Assembly (NCBI GenBank): GCA_948467645.1 | Contig: CAOKFD010000030.1 | Span: 1 to 37,233, forward strand | Length of the DNA stretch: 37,233 nucleotides | Source of the DNA: Fimadaptatus sp948467645 | GTDB lineage: Bacteria; Bacillota; Clostridia; Christensenellales; Aristaeellaceae | Direction: 5' to 3' | Part shown: piece by piece, positions 1 to 7,657 of the stretch | Position numbering within the stretch: position 1 is the stretch's first letter | Layout: the number at the start of each line of letters is the position of its first letter | Translations under genes and position numbers: made by a program | The notes under the pieces: generated by a model | Told to the model about the DNA's origin: nothing | What the model saw: the letters and a program-made list of their open reading frames with translations, nothing else | Databases searched by the model: none

Positions 1-371
1 CCACCATAAACCAGAGTGGGCGCGGAAGGTGCAATCAGTTCTCGCGGTTCTGTATTCGCATCTTCCACGCTCAGAGAGCAGCAAAACAATAACCGCGGCA
101 AAATTCCGTTACCCGTTAGCGCTTCGCCGCCCACCCAAACTCCGCAGGGTCAACCCTGTTCGACAGGGGTTGGCAACAACCCCTTAATTGTCACAAAGCC
201 CAGCCAGCGTGCCGTGTCAAGGATGCCGAAGGCACGGCGCAGCCGCTTGTCCTTGACTCGGTGCGCTGGCTGGGCTACATTTGCAGCGTATCTGTCCCAA
301 CGCGACACTGTACCCAATCCCCAAAATCACCCATGAAAGGGGCGGGGAGGGGTTTCCGTTCCCGCCGCACT
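1..371. other. Apparently non-coding left edge
   Basis: No ORF in this stretch resembles a known protein or has a good ribosome site. It holds a small bulged hairpin (around 150-172, AACCCTGT/ACAGGGGTT) and the long palindrome at 197-276. A gene could enter from outside the window, but nothing recognisable is seen. Confidence 0.5.
197..276. repeat. Long imperfect palindrome (80 bp)
   Basis: The outer arms AGCCCAGCCAGCG (197-209) and CGCTGGCTGGGCT (264-276) are perfectly complementary over 13 bp. The pairing continues inward (210-223 with 250-263) with a few mismatches through GTCAAGGA/TCCTTGAC. The middle holds a small TGCC-GAAG-GGCA-like hairpin. No coding gene around it is convincing. It may be an interspersed palindromic repeat or a structured RNA; only one copy is in the window, so its class is unknown. 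Confidence 0.6.
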
Positions 372-400
372 AAAAAAGCCGCTCATCGCGGCTTTTTTTT
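372..400. terminator. Bidirectional rho-independent terminator
   Basis: The stem AAAGCCGC/GCGGCTTT has a 4-5 nt loop, A residues on the left and a run of eight or more T on the right. It can therefore stop transcripts in both directions. On the minus strand it lies just past the stop of the cvpA-family gene. Confidence 0.85.
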
Positions 401-411
401 TATCGTACACT

Positions 412-1116
412 CTACATCGCACCTTTAATTATAGAAGTCACAAAATTCGTCTCAAGGAAATGTGAGCCAAACTTTGAGGCGTTTATATAATCGCTTATCG
501 CCTGAACCGGCAGTGCGGTCAGCAGTATCGGCACCAGCGTGAACAGCAGAAACACGAAGAAGTATCCGCGCGCAAACCCCAGCACGCCGCCCGTAATCGC
601 ATCGAAATGCTTGAGCGCCGGGAACTTGAACACGTAATTGAGCAGCCTTATCACCAGATTCAGCACGATAAAGCACGCCATGAACACCACCAGGAAGCTA
701 AGCACGTCCACCACGACCATGGCAATCGTATGGTTCACATATTCGCCCACGGTACTAAGGTTCAGTCCAGCGAACGCGTTATCGGCTATGTTCTGTTTCA
801 GCAGCTCGTCAAACGGCGCGGGCAGCGATATTGCCTCAATCGCGCGCTGAATCATATCGGACGTGACCTGCGCTATGCCGGTGCGCGCAACGCCCGTGCC
901 CAGCTTGGACGCCGCGTCGGTATAGTAGTTGAGCGTATCCATCACCGACGTATTGCTAAGGATTGACGACGCAATCGACGGATATATCGCATACGACGCC
1001 GCCCACGATATGAAGAAGCTCGCCGTGGACAAAAGCGACGATATGAAGCCGCGATACATACCCGATATTATCGCAATCGCGATTATCGCGACTATCAGAA
1101 GATCGACTATATTCAT
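412..1116 (-). CDS. CvpA family membrane protein
   Basis: The 234-aa product begins MNIVDLLIVAIIAIAIISGMYRG, the usual N-terminus of the CvpA (colicin V production) family: a first membrane helix followed by a glycine-rich turn. Further hydrophobic segments lie near residues 25-45, 105-135 and 165-195, the last around a GFARGY-like motif. CvpA-like proteins sit in the inner membrane; their role in Firmicutes is unsettled and is often linked to envelope stress. I chose the ATG at 1116. A TTG 21 nt upstream is in frame and has GGAA just before it, so a slightly longer protein is possible. It lies 122 nt downstream of the DUF5711-like gene on the same strand and ends at a strong terminator, so the two are probably co-transcribed. 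Confidence 0.82.
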   Translation of the reverse strand: MNIVDLLIVAIIAIAIISGMYRGFISSLLSTASFFISWAASYAIYPSIASSILSNTSVMDTLNYYTDAASKLGTGVARTGIAQVTSDMIQRAIEAISLPAPFDELLKQNIADNAFAGLNLSTVGEYVNHTIAMVVVDVLSFLVVFMACFIVLNLVIRLLNYVFKFPALKHFDAITGGVLGFARGYFFVFLLFTLVPILLTALPVQAISDYINASKFGSHFLETNFVTSIIKGAM

Positions 1117-1238
1117 ATTAAACCGCGCCCGGCACAAAGTTCCGGGTCTATTCCTTTCTGCCTGATCTGTTCATTGCGTGCCGACGGCCGAGCTTTTATA
1201 CAGATGCCTGCTTCCCGCATGGACATTCACATTATGCC

Positions 1239-2324
1239 TTACGGGAGTTTAATTATATACACCCGCTGGTCGGACACGACGACCGCCGCGCCGTCGCCGG
1301 TGAAGGCCACCACCTGATCCACGTACAGCGGCAGCGCGTACGCAAGAGTTTCACTGCTACCATAGACGTTTTTAAAGGCGTATTGGTTGCTTATCGCATA
1401 GGCTGCATCCTCGCCCGCATATATGCTCATGCAGGGCAATTGGAAATGCACGGTGTAGTCGCTCTGACCCGAAATTACGCGCATGTCCTTTATGCTGATG
1501 GAATCCTGCAACTGGCGCGCGGGCGCGAACAGGTACGCGGGCGACTTGCCCGACACCGACGAATCCATATAATACCAGCCGTAAACCAGCTTCTCGGCGC
1601 TGCTGGTCTTTTTGCCGGTATAGGAATACTGATTGATCGTGTTTGTGCCCACCAGCACCAGCTCGTTGTTCTGAAGCACGACCTTATATATAACCTGAGA
1701 CGAATCCGGGATGGAGCCGGTCTGGAACCGCGCGGGCTGATAGGTATTTACCTGAGTCAGCGGTACGGTGCCCTCGGTGTTTAGCGTCATTACCCACATC
1801 ATGTTGCTGTCGCTGAAAAAGCCGTAGTCCAGCAGCGTCAGCGCCGACATGTCCACCGTGTCGATTACCTTGCCATTGTATTCGATCACCTGCAGTGTAT
1901 TCGCGCCATTTACGGTTGTTTCGACCGCGGCGTAATTGGCGCACATCGCGCACGAGCGTATGTCGCTGGTCATGGATGAGGAGAACAGCATACTGCCGTC
2001 GCGGCCTATCAGATATAGCTTACTGCCTTGCCACGCGGCCACACCGTAATCGTATACGCGGTAGTCCGCGCCCTCGCCCAGCGTGTGCTGCCAGACGATG
2101 CCGCCTTCCTCGTCATAGCAGTACAGTTCGCCGTCCACGTAGAAGTATATGCGATCCTGATCGGTCTGGAGATTGTCTATGGAGCTGCAATTGAGCGGCA
2201 CCGGCTGATCCTCTTGCCGGTTGACGGTGTGCGCCAGCGCGTATGCCGCGGCTATCACGCCCAGCGATACCACCAGAGTAATCGCAATCACAAATATGCG
2301 CGTCGAGCGATTGTACGATTCCAT
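1239..2324 (-). CDS. Membrane-anchored beta-propeller-like protein (DUF5711-like)
   Basis: The 361-aa product has a short cytoplasmic N-terminus, one membrane helix (about residues 11-33, IFVIAITLVVSLGVIAAAYA) and a large extracytoplasmic domain. That domain contains repeated strand units such as RIYFYVDGELYCYDEEG and SKLYLIGRDGSMLFSS, typical of a PQQ/WD-like propeller. This layout, and the neighbouring cvpA-family gene, fit the Firmicutes family DUF5711, whose function is unknown; the family name is from memory. The start at 2324 is set by a strong GGAGGGG ribosome site 8-9 nt upstream. An in-frame extension of 84 codons is open but has no matching start signal. The protein ends IKLP at a TAA. 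Confidence 0.68.
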   Translation of the reverse strand: MESYNRSTRIFVIAITLVVSLGVIAAAYALAHTVNRQEDQPVPLNCSSIDNLQTDQDRIYFYVDGELYCYDEEGGIVWQHTLGEGADYRVYDYGVAAWQGSKLYLIGRDGSMLFSSSMTSDIRSCAMCANYAAVETTVNGANTLQVIEYNGKVIDTVDMSALTLLDYGFFSDSNMMWVMTLNTEGTVPLTQVNTYQPARFQTGSIPDSSQVIYKVVLQNNELVLVGTNTINQYSYTGKKTSSAEKLVYGWYYMDSSVSGKSPAYLFAPARQLQDSISIKDMRVISGQSDYTVHFQLPCMSIYAGEDAAYAISNQYAFKNVYGSSETLAYALPLYVDQVVAFTGDGAAVVVSDQRVYIIKLP

Positions 2325-2625
2325 ATTATTATTCCCCTCCACGGGCGCGCTCAGTCGGCGCGTATGCCCGGCGCAGGCGGTTATCTGCGCAGCGTATTTT
2401 ATCGGCGCAAAGGTGCGCGCCGCGTTTATCTCAAGAAGTAATAATTCCATGCGCAGGCGGGCAAATCCTGCCTGAATCGCGAGGGCTTTTGCGCGTTTAC
2501 CGCAAATTAAAATTCGCGTCGGCGCGCGCAAATTTAGCGCGGGACTGCTTGCGAATATTTGGGGATATGATACCATAGTCAGTATGAATTGCGATTAAAA
2601 AATAACTTGCAAGGCAGGTAATTAT
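2325..2625. other. Divergent intergenic region (DUF5711-like / rsmG)
   Basis: This 301-nt stretch separates two divergently read genes and should hold both promoters. On the plus strand a TATGAT box (around 2566-2571) lies 55 nt before the rsmG start, without a good -35. On the minus strand no consensus promoter is obvious. An open frame continues upstream of the DUF5711-like gene, but nothing suggests that it is translated. Confidence 0.45.
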
Positions 2626-3324
2626 ATGAAGGATATGCTGATAAGCGCCGCGCGCGAATGCGGCGTTGAGATAAGCGAGGGTATGGCCGAAAGCATGGAA
2701 AGGTATTGGACGTACCTGAAGGAAGTAAACGAAAGCATGAACCTGACGCGCGTGGAATCGGATGAGGAGGCGGTCAGCCGGCACTTCGTGGATTCGCTGA
2801 TTCCGCTGAAATTCGATATAATACCCGCGGGCGCAGGCATGATGGATTTAGGCAGCGGCGCGGGCTTCCCGGGAATGCCGCTGGCGATAGCGAGGCCGGA
2901 TGTGCATGTGACGCTGGTCGATTCGCTGGGAAAGCGCGTCAACTTCCTGAAAGAGGCCGCAAACCGCGCGGGCGTGAACATTGACGCGGTGCACGCAAGG
3001 GCGGAGGAAGCCGCAAAGGGTGATATGCGCGAGAAGTTCGACATAGTGACCGCGCGCGCGGTGGCAAGGCTGAACGTGCTGTGCGAGCTGGCATTGCCGT
3101 TTGTGAAGGTGGGCGGCAGGCTGATCGCGTATAAAGGCCCGGCGGCGCAGGAGGAACTGAGCGAGGCCGCAAACGCCATGAAGCGGCTGGGCGGCGGCGA
3201 GGCAAGGCTGATACCGGCGGGCATACCGGGACGGGATGAGTATCTGGTGGTGGTGAAGAAGGTAAGCGCCACGCCCAAGTCGTTCCCGAGAAAGCCGGGC
3301 GAGGCGGCGCGCAAGCCGCTGTAA
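2626..3324 (+). CDS. rsmG: 16S rRNA (guanine-N7)-methyltransferase RsmG
   Basis: RsmG (GidB) uses S-adenosylmethionine to methylate N7 of G527 in 16S rRNA; in many bacteria its loss gives low-level streptomycin resistance. The 232-aa product has the family's N-terminal helices with MNLTRVESDEEAVSRHFVDSL (about residues 38-58), then the SAM-binding MMDLGSGAGFPGMPLAIARP (about 71-90) and VTARAVARLNVL near 142-153. Length is typical. The start has AAGGCAGGT about 9 nt upstream. In many bacteria rsmG sits near the replication origin with mnmG and parAB; here it stands alone. A 163-bp palindromic element lies between its stop and its likely terminator. Confidence 0.95.
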   Translation: MKDMLISAARECGVEISEGMAESMERYWTYLKEVNESMNLTRVESDEEAVSRHFVDSLIPLKFDIIPAGAGMMDLGSGAGFPGMPLAIARPDVHVTLVDSLGKRVNFLKEAANRAGVNIDAVHARAEEAAKGDMREKFDIVTARAVARLNVLCELALPFVKVGGRLIAYKGPAAQEELSEAANAMKRLGGGEARLIPAGIPGRDEYLVVVKKVSATPKSFPRKPGEAARKPL

Positions 3325-3340
3325 GAACCGTACATAATCC

Positions 3341-3503
3341 TAGAGCGTGTCTCAAAAATTCCGGAGTACGCAATTTCGGGCGTCGCTGAGCCATTTCTGC
3401 GTCACAAGGCTCGACTTAGCGCTGCTAAGCCTTCGGATTTATTCCTTGAACTGACGCAAAATCCACTTGGGTCTGCGGATTGTTCCGCTTGAGACACACT
3501 CTA
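3341..3503. mobile_element. MITE-like palindromic element, copy 1
   Basis: This 163-bp element starts TAGAGCGTGTCTCAA and ends TTGAGACACACTCTA, so its ends are inverted repeats of 15 bp with one mismatch. It is closely similar along its whole length to 6783-6946. The interior also folds: TCTGCGTCA pairs with TGACGCA, and CTTAGC-GCT-GCTAAG forms a central hairpin. The TA at each edge could be a target-site duplication of the IS630/Tc1-mariner type. It carries no gene and lies between rsmG and its terminator. Confidence 0.8.
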
Positions 3504-3522
3504 AAACCAATGATGGCACATA

Positions 3523-3575
3523 ACCTCCCGCGTGTTTTGTTATTTGCGGAACGCGCGGGAGGTTTGTTTTTTCAT
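3523..3575 (+). terminator. Rho-independent terminator, probably of rsmG
   Basis: The arms AACCTCCCGCG and CGCGGGAGGTT are followed on the plus strand by TTGTTTTTTC. On the minus strand there is no good T run, so it acts on transcripts coming from rsmG through the inserted element. The next 55 nt up to the spoVAB stop show nothing further. Confidence 0.8.
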
Positions 3576-3630
3576 AGGTAATTGCTTGAATTTGTCCGCT
3601 GTTGGGAAGCTGTGGCTTGTATGTCTTCCT

Positions 3631-4032
3631 TCACACCCCCGCAGCCGCGGCCCAGATCGCCCCGATTACCTTCCCGAACATAAGCGCGATTACTGCGGGG
3701 AGAGCAAGTCCTCGTACCCGCGAGTTGACCAGCATTACCGGCATTAGCTCCATTAGCTCGGCTAAGGCCGCCGCGCTCATGCCTACGAATGCGCCGCCGA
3801 TTAATAGCGCCAACCAGCCGGCCCATGCGCCCAGCGGGATTGATGCGCCGGATAGGTATAGGTAGGACATTGTGGCTGCGCCAAGGGCGAATGCCCAGCC
3901 CCAGCTCGCGCTGCGCGCATCGCATAGCGCCATCGCGCGTACTATTATGCCTAAGGCTAGTATGCCGCCGCAAAACGCCGTGCCTGCCGTAAGGCCGGAT
4001 ATTGCCGCGATTGCTGTGGATAGCGCTTTCAT
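3631..4032 (-). CDS. spoVAB: Stage V sporulation protein AB
   Basis: This 133-aa, very hydrophobic protein has four or five predicted membrane segments and the SpoVAB pattern (AGTAFCGGILALGIIVRA, GWAFALGAATMSYLYLSG, FVGMSAAALAELMELMPVMLVNSRVRG). SpoVA proteins are made in the forespore and move dipicolinic acid with calcium into the spore, and out during germination. AA and AB are accessory members that many Clostridia lack. The start at 4032 has GTAAGGAGC about 8 nt upstream and lies 12 nt after spoVAA. No spoVAC, spoVAD or spoVAE follows, so the channel core genes must be elsewhere. Confidence 0.88.
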   Translation of the reverse strand: MKALSTAIAAISGLTAGTAFCGGILALGIIVRAMALCDARSASWGWAFALGAATMSYLYLSGASIPLGAWAGWLALLIGGAFVGMSAAALAELMELMPVMLVNSRVRGLALPAVIALMFGKVIGAIWAAAAGV

Positions 4033-4044
4033 TGATGTCGCTCC

Positions 4045-4599
4045 TTACTCGCCCTTTTTGCCTAAATCGGCTTGCTCTAACTGCTTACGGTAGTCGCGCA
4101 GCTTGAGCGCCAGCGGCGACTTCGATTTGCCGCCTAATAAGAAGAACGCGCCTATGCCCACAAATACGCCGATGGAATAGGGGATGGCCAGCTCCATCGG
4201 AGTAAGCTCGCCCCCGCCTAAAGCCGAAACCAACGCCTGCTGTGCGTCCAACATGTTCACGTCCGCATGAAAGAACGTTATCCCCATCGCCGCGCCGCCG
4301 AATAAAAACAGTACCAGTAATGCCTTAATTAAAAAGGCAGATAAGCCCCGCCGCGGGCGCGGCCGCGATACGAATATCCCGCCTGCGCCCAATAGCTCGA
4401 TGCGCGCCCGCGGCCTCACTTCGCTTACGCGCGCCGCCAGCTCTACCGCGTCTACAGACCGCCCGCGCTTGGGTATGTCGAACTCCAGCGCGGCTATCTC
4501 ATCGTCCGACGGCGATACGCGCGCAATGTCGCTTAAATGTACCTTCGCGCCGGGACGCGCCTCAAATTCGGATTTGAATTGCAGGTAGATCACTGACAA
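4045..4599 (-). CDS. spoVAA: Stage V sporulation protein AA
   Basis: The 184-aa product has an N-terminal soluble domain starting SVIYLQFKSEFEARPGAKVHLSDIARV, matching the SpoVAA form in which a beta strand leads into a RAMP-like domain. Two C-terminal membrane helices follow (about residues 107-125 and 138-157) with the family signature FFHADVNMLDAQ between them. The best start is a TTG at 4599, 10 nt after GGGAGG; a GTG two codons later is possible. Its first codons overlap the last 10 nt of the upstream 58-aa gene, which suggests coupled translation. It acts with SpoVAB in the spore inner membrane. Confidence 0.87.
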   Translation of the reverse strand: MSVIYLQFKSEFEARPGAKVHLSDIARVSPSDDEIAALEFDIPKRGRSVDAVELAARVSEVRPRARIELLGAGGIFVSRPRPRRGLSAFLIKALLVLFLFGGAAMGITFFHADVNMLDAQQALVSALGGGELTPMELAIPYSIGVFVGIGAFFLLGGKSKSPLALKLRDYRKQLEQADLGKKGE

Positions 4600-4766
4600 A
4601 CCACATCTTCCTCCCGTGCAAATACCAATTGCGCCGTGTTAAACGTCACGCGCCCGCGCCCACGCGAATATACCGCAATCGCCAGGGCGCATATCGCGCA
4701 TAATACCGTTGCCAGCGCCACAATCCGCACAATGCGCGTGCGCCGCTCAATGCTGTCATGCTGCAT
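4590..4766 (-). CDS. 58-aa single-span membrane protein upstream of spoVAA
   Basis: I do not recognise this small protein. It begins MQHDSIERRTRIVRIV, has one membrane helix (about residues 14-34) and ends with a polar tail of about 24 residues (SRGRGRVTFNTAQLVFAREE). The positive residues before the helix predict a cytoplasmic N-terminus. The start is set by a strong GGAGG 7 nt upstream. Its stop overlaps the spoVAA start region by 10 nt, so it is very likely the first gene of a three-gene sporulation operon. Small membrane proteins of spore formers are often missed by annotation. Confidence 0.7.
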   Translation of the reverse strand: MQHDSIERRTRIVRIVALATVLCAICALAIAVYSRGRGRVTFNTAQLVFAREEDVVCQ

Positions 4767-4900
4767 AAAATTACCTCCAATAAAATTCAGGCTGAACAGG
4801 GCAGGGCAGTTGGCGCAATGCGCCGACCTCAAACACCTCCACGCCCGTATTTTGCCCGAATATCGCCCCGATTAATCGTGTGATGGTATAACATGAGCTG

Positions 4901-4909
4901 TGATATAAT
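4901..4909 (+). promoter_or_regulatory. Extended -10 promoter for the SpoIID/LytB-like gene
   Basis: TGATATAAT is a perfect extended -10 (TGnTATAAT). A -35 at 17-nt spacing (4881-4886, TGATGG) is poor, as is usual for extended -10 promoters. It lies 108 nt before the GTG start. The minus-strand operon starting at 4766 runs the other way; I found no convincing sigma-F/G promoter for it in 4767-5016. Confidence 0.6.
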
Positions 4910-5016
4910 CTAAGGTGGAACACAGACCTGCGCCCGTGCGTCAAACCGGGTGTGCTATTCCTGCGATATATCCTGGACCAACCGGGCATATCATATGCAA
5001 AAGAGGAGGCTGTAAA

Positions 5017-6750
5017 GTGACGCGCAGATTAAAGACGATACTGGCATTGCTGATGGCAATGATGATGATATGCGGCGGCGCATTCGCCGACGCGCTGCCA
5101 ACCGATACCACCGCCCCGACCGATGCTCAATCGACCGTGGAGGACGGCACGGTGCGCGTGCTGCTGACATACCCCGGTACGGGCCTGACCGAGATCGATA
5201 TAACCCTGAACGGCAGCTATTCCATAAACGCCAACTCGGGCTTTCGTTTCGAGCGCGGCTCCAAGCTTCACGTATTCGTATCGGACGGCGAACCCGTGCT
5301 CACCTATCAGGGCATGACCATGCACATGGGCGCGGGCTTCATGCTGACCCGCCATCAGACCACCGGCGAAAACGGACTGCGCATAGGCAGCGTTAGCGGC
5401 CTGTACGAGGGCGACCTGAACGTGACGGTCGTGGACGGCGAACTGCGCATGGTGCTGTCGATATTTATAGAGGACTATCTGAAGGGCGTTGTGCCATACG
5501 AGATGAGCGACTCGTTCCCGATTGAGGCGCTCAAGGCGCAGGCAGTGGCCGCGCGCACATACGCGCTGCGCCGCCGTAATGCGTCGCGCGATTACGACGT
5601 GTACGATAATACCAGCGATCAGGTCTTCCGCGGCTATGAATCCCAGTACACCAACGCGGCCGCGGCGGTGAGCGCAACCGCGGGACTGGTGGGCACGTAT
5701 AACGGCAATCTGAGCGAATGCTTCTACTCCGCGTCCAACGGCGGCCAGACAGATCTTTATAAAAACGCGTTCGGCGAGGAAAACGCGAATTACGACTACC
5801 TCGACATGCGCATCGACCCATACGACCTGCATAACCCGCAAAGCCGCGTAAAGACCGCCGCGATATACAAGCAGCCCGGCACGGGCACCGAACTGCCCGA
5901 GGGACTGGACGCGCTGATTAAGGCCGCGCTGGGCGAACAGCTGGCCGCGCTGGGATATGATGACTCCGCCGAGAACATAACCGTCGTGGACGTGCTTTAC
6001 GCAAAGCCACACACGCCCAAGTACGACGTGCCCAGCCGCGTGATGACAAAACTTCGCCTCAAGGTGCGCGTAATGGCGCGCCCGGTGCTCGAAACGCCTA
6101 CCGCAGACCCGGCGGTCACGCCCGATCCGGCGGCGACTGAGCAGCCCGGCATAACTCTTGGCGATATGAAATTGCTGGGCAATGAATTCACGGTCGATCT
6201 GGACATATTCGACGACGTTGAGGACGCGCTGGGCCTGTCGATAAACCGCGCCGACAACGAGATAATCACCGTGTCGGAGCAAAGCGACCGCTTCATAATA
6301 GAGTCGCGGCGCTTTGGCCACGGACTGGGCATGAGTCAGCGCGGCGCGGAATACATGGCGGGTCAGTATTCGTGGGATTACAATCAGATACTTACGTTCT
6401 ACTATCCGGGCATGGAGTTCGTGACGCGCGAGTATGCGCCCTTAATACTGCCTGCGATAGTGGAGGAGGCCGCCGCCACGCCGCGTCCCACCGCCGAGCC
6501 TACGCCGCGCCCCACCTACATACCCGTGGGCGATCTGCCCGACGGCGCGTTCTATGCCGAGGTCGCGCTGGGCAGCGACGCATCCACGCTCAATCTGCGC
6601 GCCGAGCCGTCCACTACCTCGCAGATACTTTACGCCCTGCAGAACGGCCAGCCGCTGATTGTCATAAACGAACTGGGCGACGGCTGGGTTGAGGTAAGCG
6701 TGGGCACGTTGAAGGGCTATGTCGCGGCGCAGTACTTGAGGCTTATATAA
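5017..6750 (+). CDS. Secreted SpoIID/LytB-domain protein with C-terminal SH3 domain
   Basis: The 577-aa product has a signal peptide (MTRRLKTILALLMAMMMICGGAFA, then DALP). A SpoIID/LytB domain follows: DYLKGVVPYEMSDSFPIEAL near residues 154-173, then KAQAVAARTYAL and ECFYSASNGGQT. A second conserved part, FGHGLGMSQRGAEYMA, lies near 432-447. A Pro/Thr linker leads to an SH3b domain (about 512-577, NLRAEPSTTSQILYALQNG). Glu162 in YEM matches the catalytic glutamate of SpoIID, a peptidoglycan lytic transglycosylase needed for engulfment. Canonical SpoIID is about 340 aa without SH3, so this may instead be a LytB-type wall hydrolase or amidase enhancer. The GTG start has AGAGGAGG 7 nt upstream. 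Confidence 0.85.
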   Translation: MTRRLKTILALLMAMMMICGGAFADALPTDTTAPTDAQSTVEDGTVRVLLTYPGTGLTEIDITLNGSYSINANSGFRFERGSKLHVFVSDGEPVLTYQGMTMHMGAGFMLTRHQTTGENGLRIGSVSGLYEGDLNVTVVDGELRMVLSIFIEDYLKGVVPYEMSDSFPIEALKAQAVAARTYALRRRNASRDYDVYDNTSDQVFRGYESQYTNAAAAVSATAGLVGTYNGNLSECFYSASNGGQTDLYKNAFGEENANYDYLDMRIDPYDLHNPQSRVKTAAIYKQPGTGTELPEGLDALIKAALGEQLAALGYDDSAENITVVDVLYAKPHTPKYDVPSRVMTKLRLKVRVMARPVLETPTADPAVTPDPAATEQPGITLGDMKLLGNEFTVDLDIFDDVEDALGLSINRADNEIITVSEQSDRFIIESRRFGHGLGMSQRGAEYMAGQYSWDYNQILTFYYPGMEFVTREYAPLILPAIVEEAAATPRPTAEPTPRPTYIPVGDLPDGAFYAEVALGSDASTLNLRAEPSTTSQILYALQNGQPLIVINELGDGWVEVSVGTLKGYVAAQYLRLI

Positions 6751-6782
6751 GCCGTCCAAGCAAACCCGAACATTGCCTGCCT

Positions 6783-6946
6783 TAGAGTGTGTCTCAAAAA
6801 TTCCTTAATCCGCAATTTCGGCGTATTTTGCGCCATTTCTGCGTCATCAATCCTCGACTTAGCGCTGCTAAGCCTTCGGATTTCTTCCTTGAACTGACGA
6901 AAAATCCACTCGAACTTGCGGATTGTTCCGCTTGAGACACACTCTA
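6783..6946. mobile_element. MITE-like palindromic element, copy 2
   Basis: This 164-bp copy begins TAGAGTGTGTCTCAA and ends TTGAGACACACTCTA, a perfect 15-bp terminal inverted repeat. A second paired block inside is AATCCGCAA/TTGCGGATT. It matches 3341-3503 over its full length, including the CGACTTAGCGCTGCTAAGCC centre. It lies 32 nt after the SpoIID/LytB-like gene, where no other terminator is visible, so its hairpin may end that transcript. Possible TA duplication at the edges; no gene inside. Confidence 0.82.
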
Positions 6947-7035
6947 GATCGAGGAAACGAACGCAATCCGGCATAATCAAGGCCGCAGCTTTCTCATAGC
7001 CCGATGTAAAATGGGCGAGGGGAGCGCTGCGGCCA

Positions 7036-7063
7036 TTGCGATTTTGGGCACAGGGTGTATAAT
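7036..7063 (+). promoter_or_regulatory. Sigma-A-type promoter of the ywlG-like gene
   Basis: TTGCGA (7036-7041) and TATAAT (7058-7063) are separated by 16 nt, 33 nt before the start codon. Confidence 0.7.
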
Positions 7064-7095
7064 ATTATGCAGGACATTGCTGGAGGCGGATTAAT

Positions 7096-7644
7096 ATGGA
7101 TATACAAACGCTTTACGATCAGACGCGCGCGGCGCTGGATGAACTCCTTGAACGCGCTGTGCGCCCGTTTTATACTCCTGAACTGCTCGTCGTGGGCTGT
7201 TCGTCCAGCGAGGCGCTGGGCGGCCACATCGGCCACGATTCCTCGCCCGAGGCGGGCGCGGCCATTGCGCGCGCGGCGCTGGACTCGGCAAAGGCGCATA
7301 ACTGCGCGCTGGCGGCGCAGTGCTGCGAACACCTCAACCGCGCGCTGGTTATGGAGCGCGCCGATGCGAAGCGCATGGGCTATACCGAGGTGTGGGCGGT
7401 GCCCCAGCCCAAGGCGGGCGGCTCGTTCGGCACGGGCGTGTGGGCGCTGATGGACGACCCGATATTGGTTGAGGAGGTGCGCGCCGACGCGGGACTGGAT
7501 ATAGGCGATACGCTGATAGGTATGCACCTGAGGCGCGTGGCGGTGCCGGTAAGGCTGGAGCACGGCGAGATCGGATGCGCGCATGTAACCGCGGCGCTGT
7601 GCCGTCCGCCGCTGATCGGCGGCGAGCGCGCCCGGTATCAGTAA
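7096..7644 (+). CDS. YwlG/UPF0340 family protein (DUF436, TIGR01440)
   Basis: The 182-aa product matches the YwlG family throughout: LLVVGCSSSEALGGHIGHDSSPEAG (about residues 30-54), QCCEHLNRALV (75-85), PQPKAGGSFGTGVWALMDDP (104-123) and DTLIGMHLRRVAVPVR (139-154). Its biochemical role is not established. It is cytoplasmic by sequence, with no signal or membrane segment. In B. subtilis ywlG lies near glyA. Here it is a single gene with its own promoter and a strong terminator. The ATG has TGGAGGCGG 6-7 nt upstream. Confidence 0.9.
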   Translation: MDIQTLYDQTRAALDELLERAVRPFYTPELLVVGCSSSEALGGHIGHDSSPEAGAAIARAALDSAKAHNCALAAQCCEHLNRALVMERADAKRMGYTEVWAVPQPKAGGSFGTGVWALMDDPILVEEVRADAGLDIGDTLIGMHLRRVAVPVRLEHGEIGCAHVTAALCRPPLIGGERARYQ

Positions 7645-7657
7645 TCATAACCCGTAT

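Noticed and set aside
16..336. 106-aa plus-strand frame at the left edge
   Set aside because: It has no ribosome site or family likeness, and much of it is encoded by the long palindrome.
4861..4910. Possible sigma-F/G promoter for the spoVAA operon on the minus strand
   Set aside because: A CATGTTA box fits the -10 pattern, but no GHATR-like -35 lies at the required distance.
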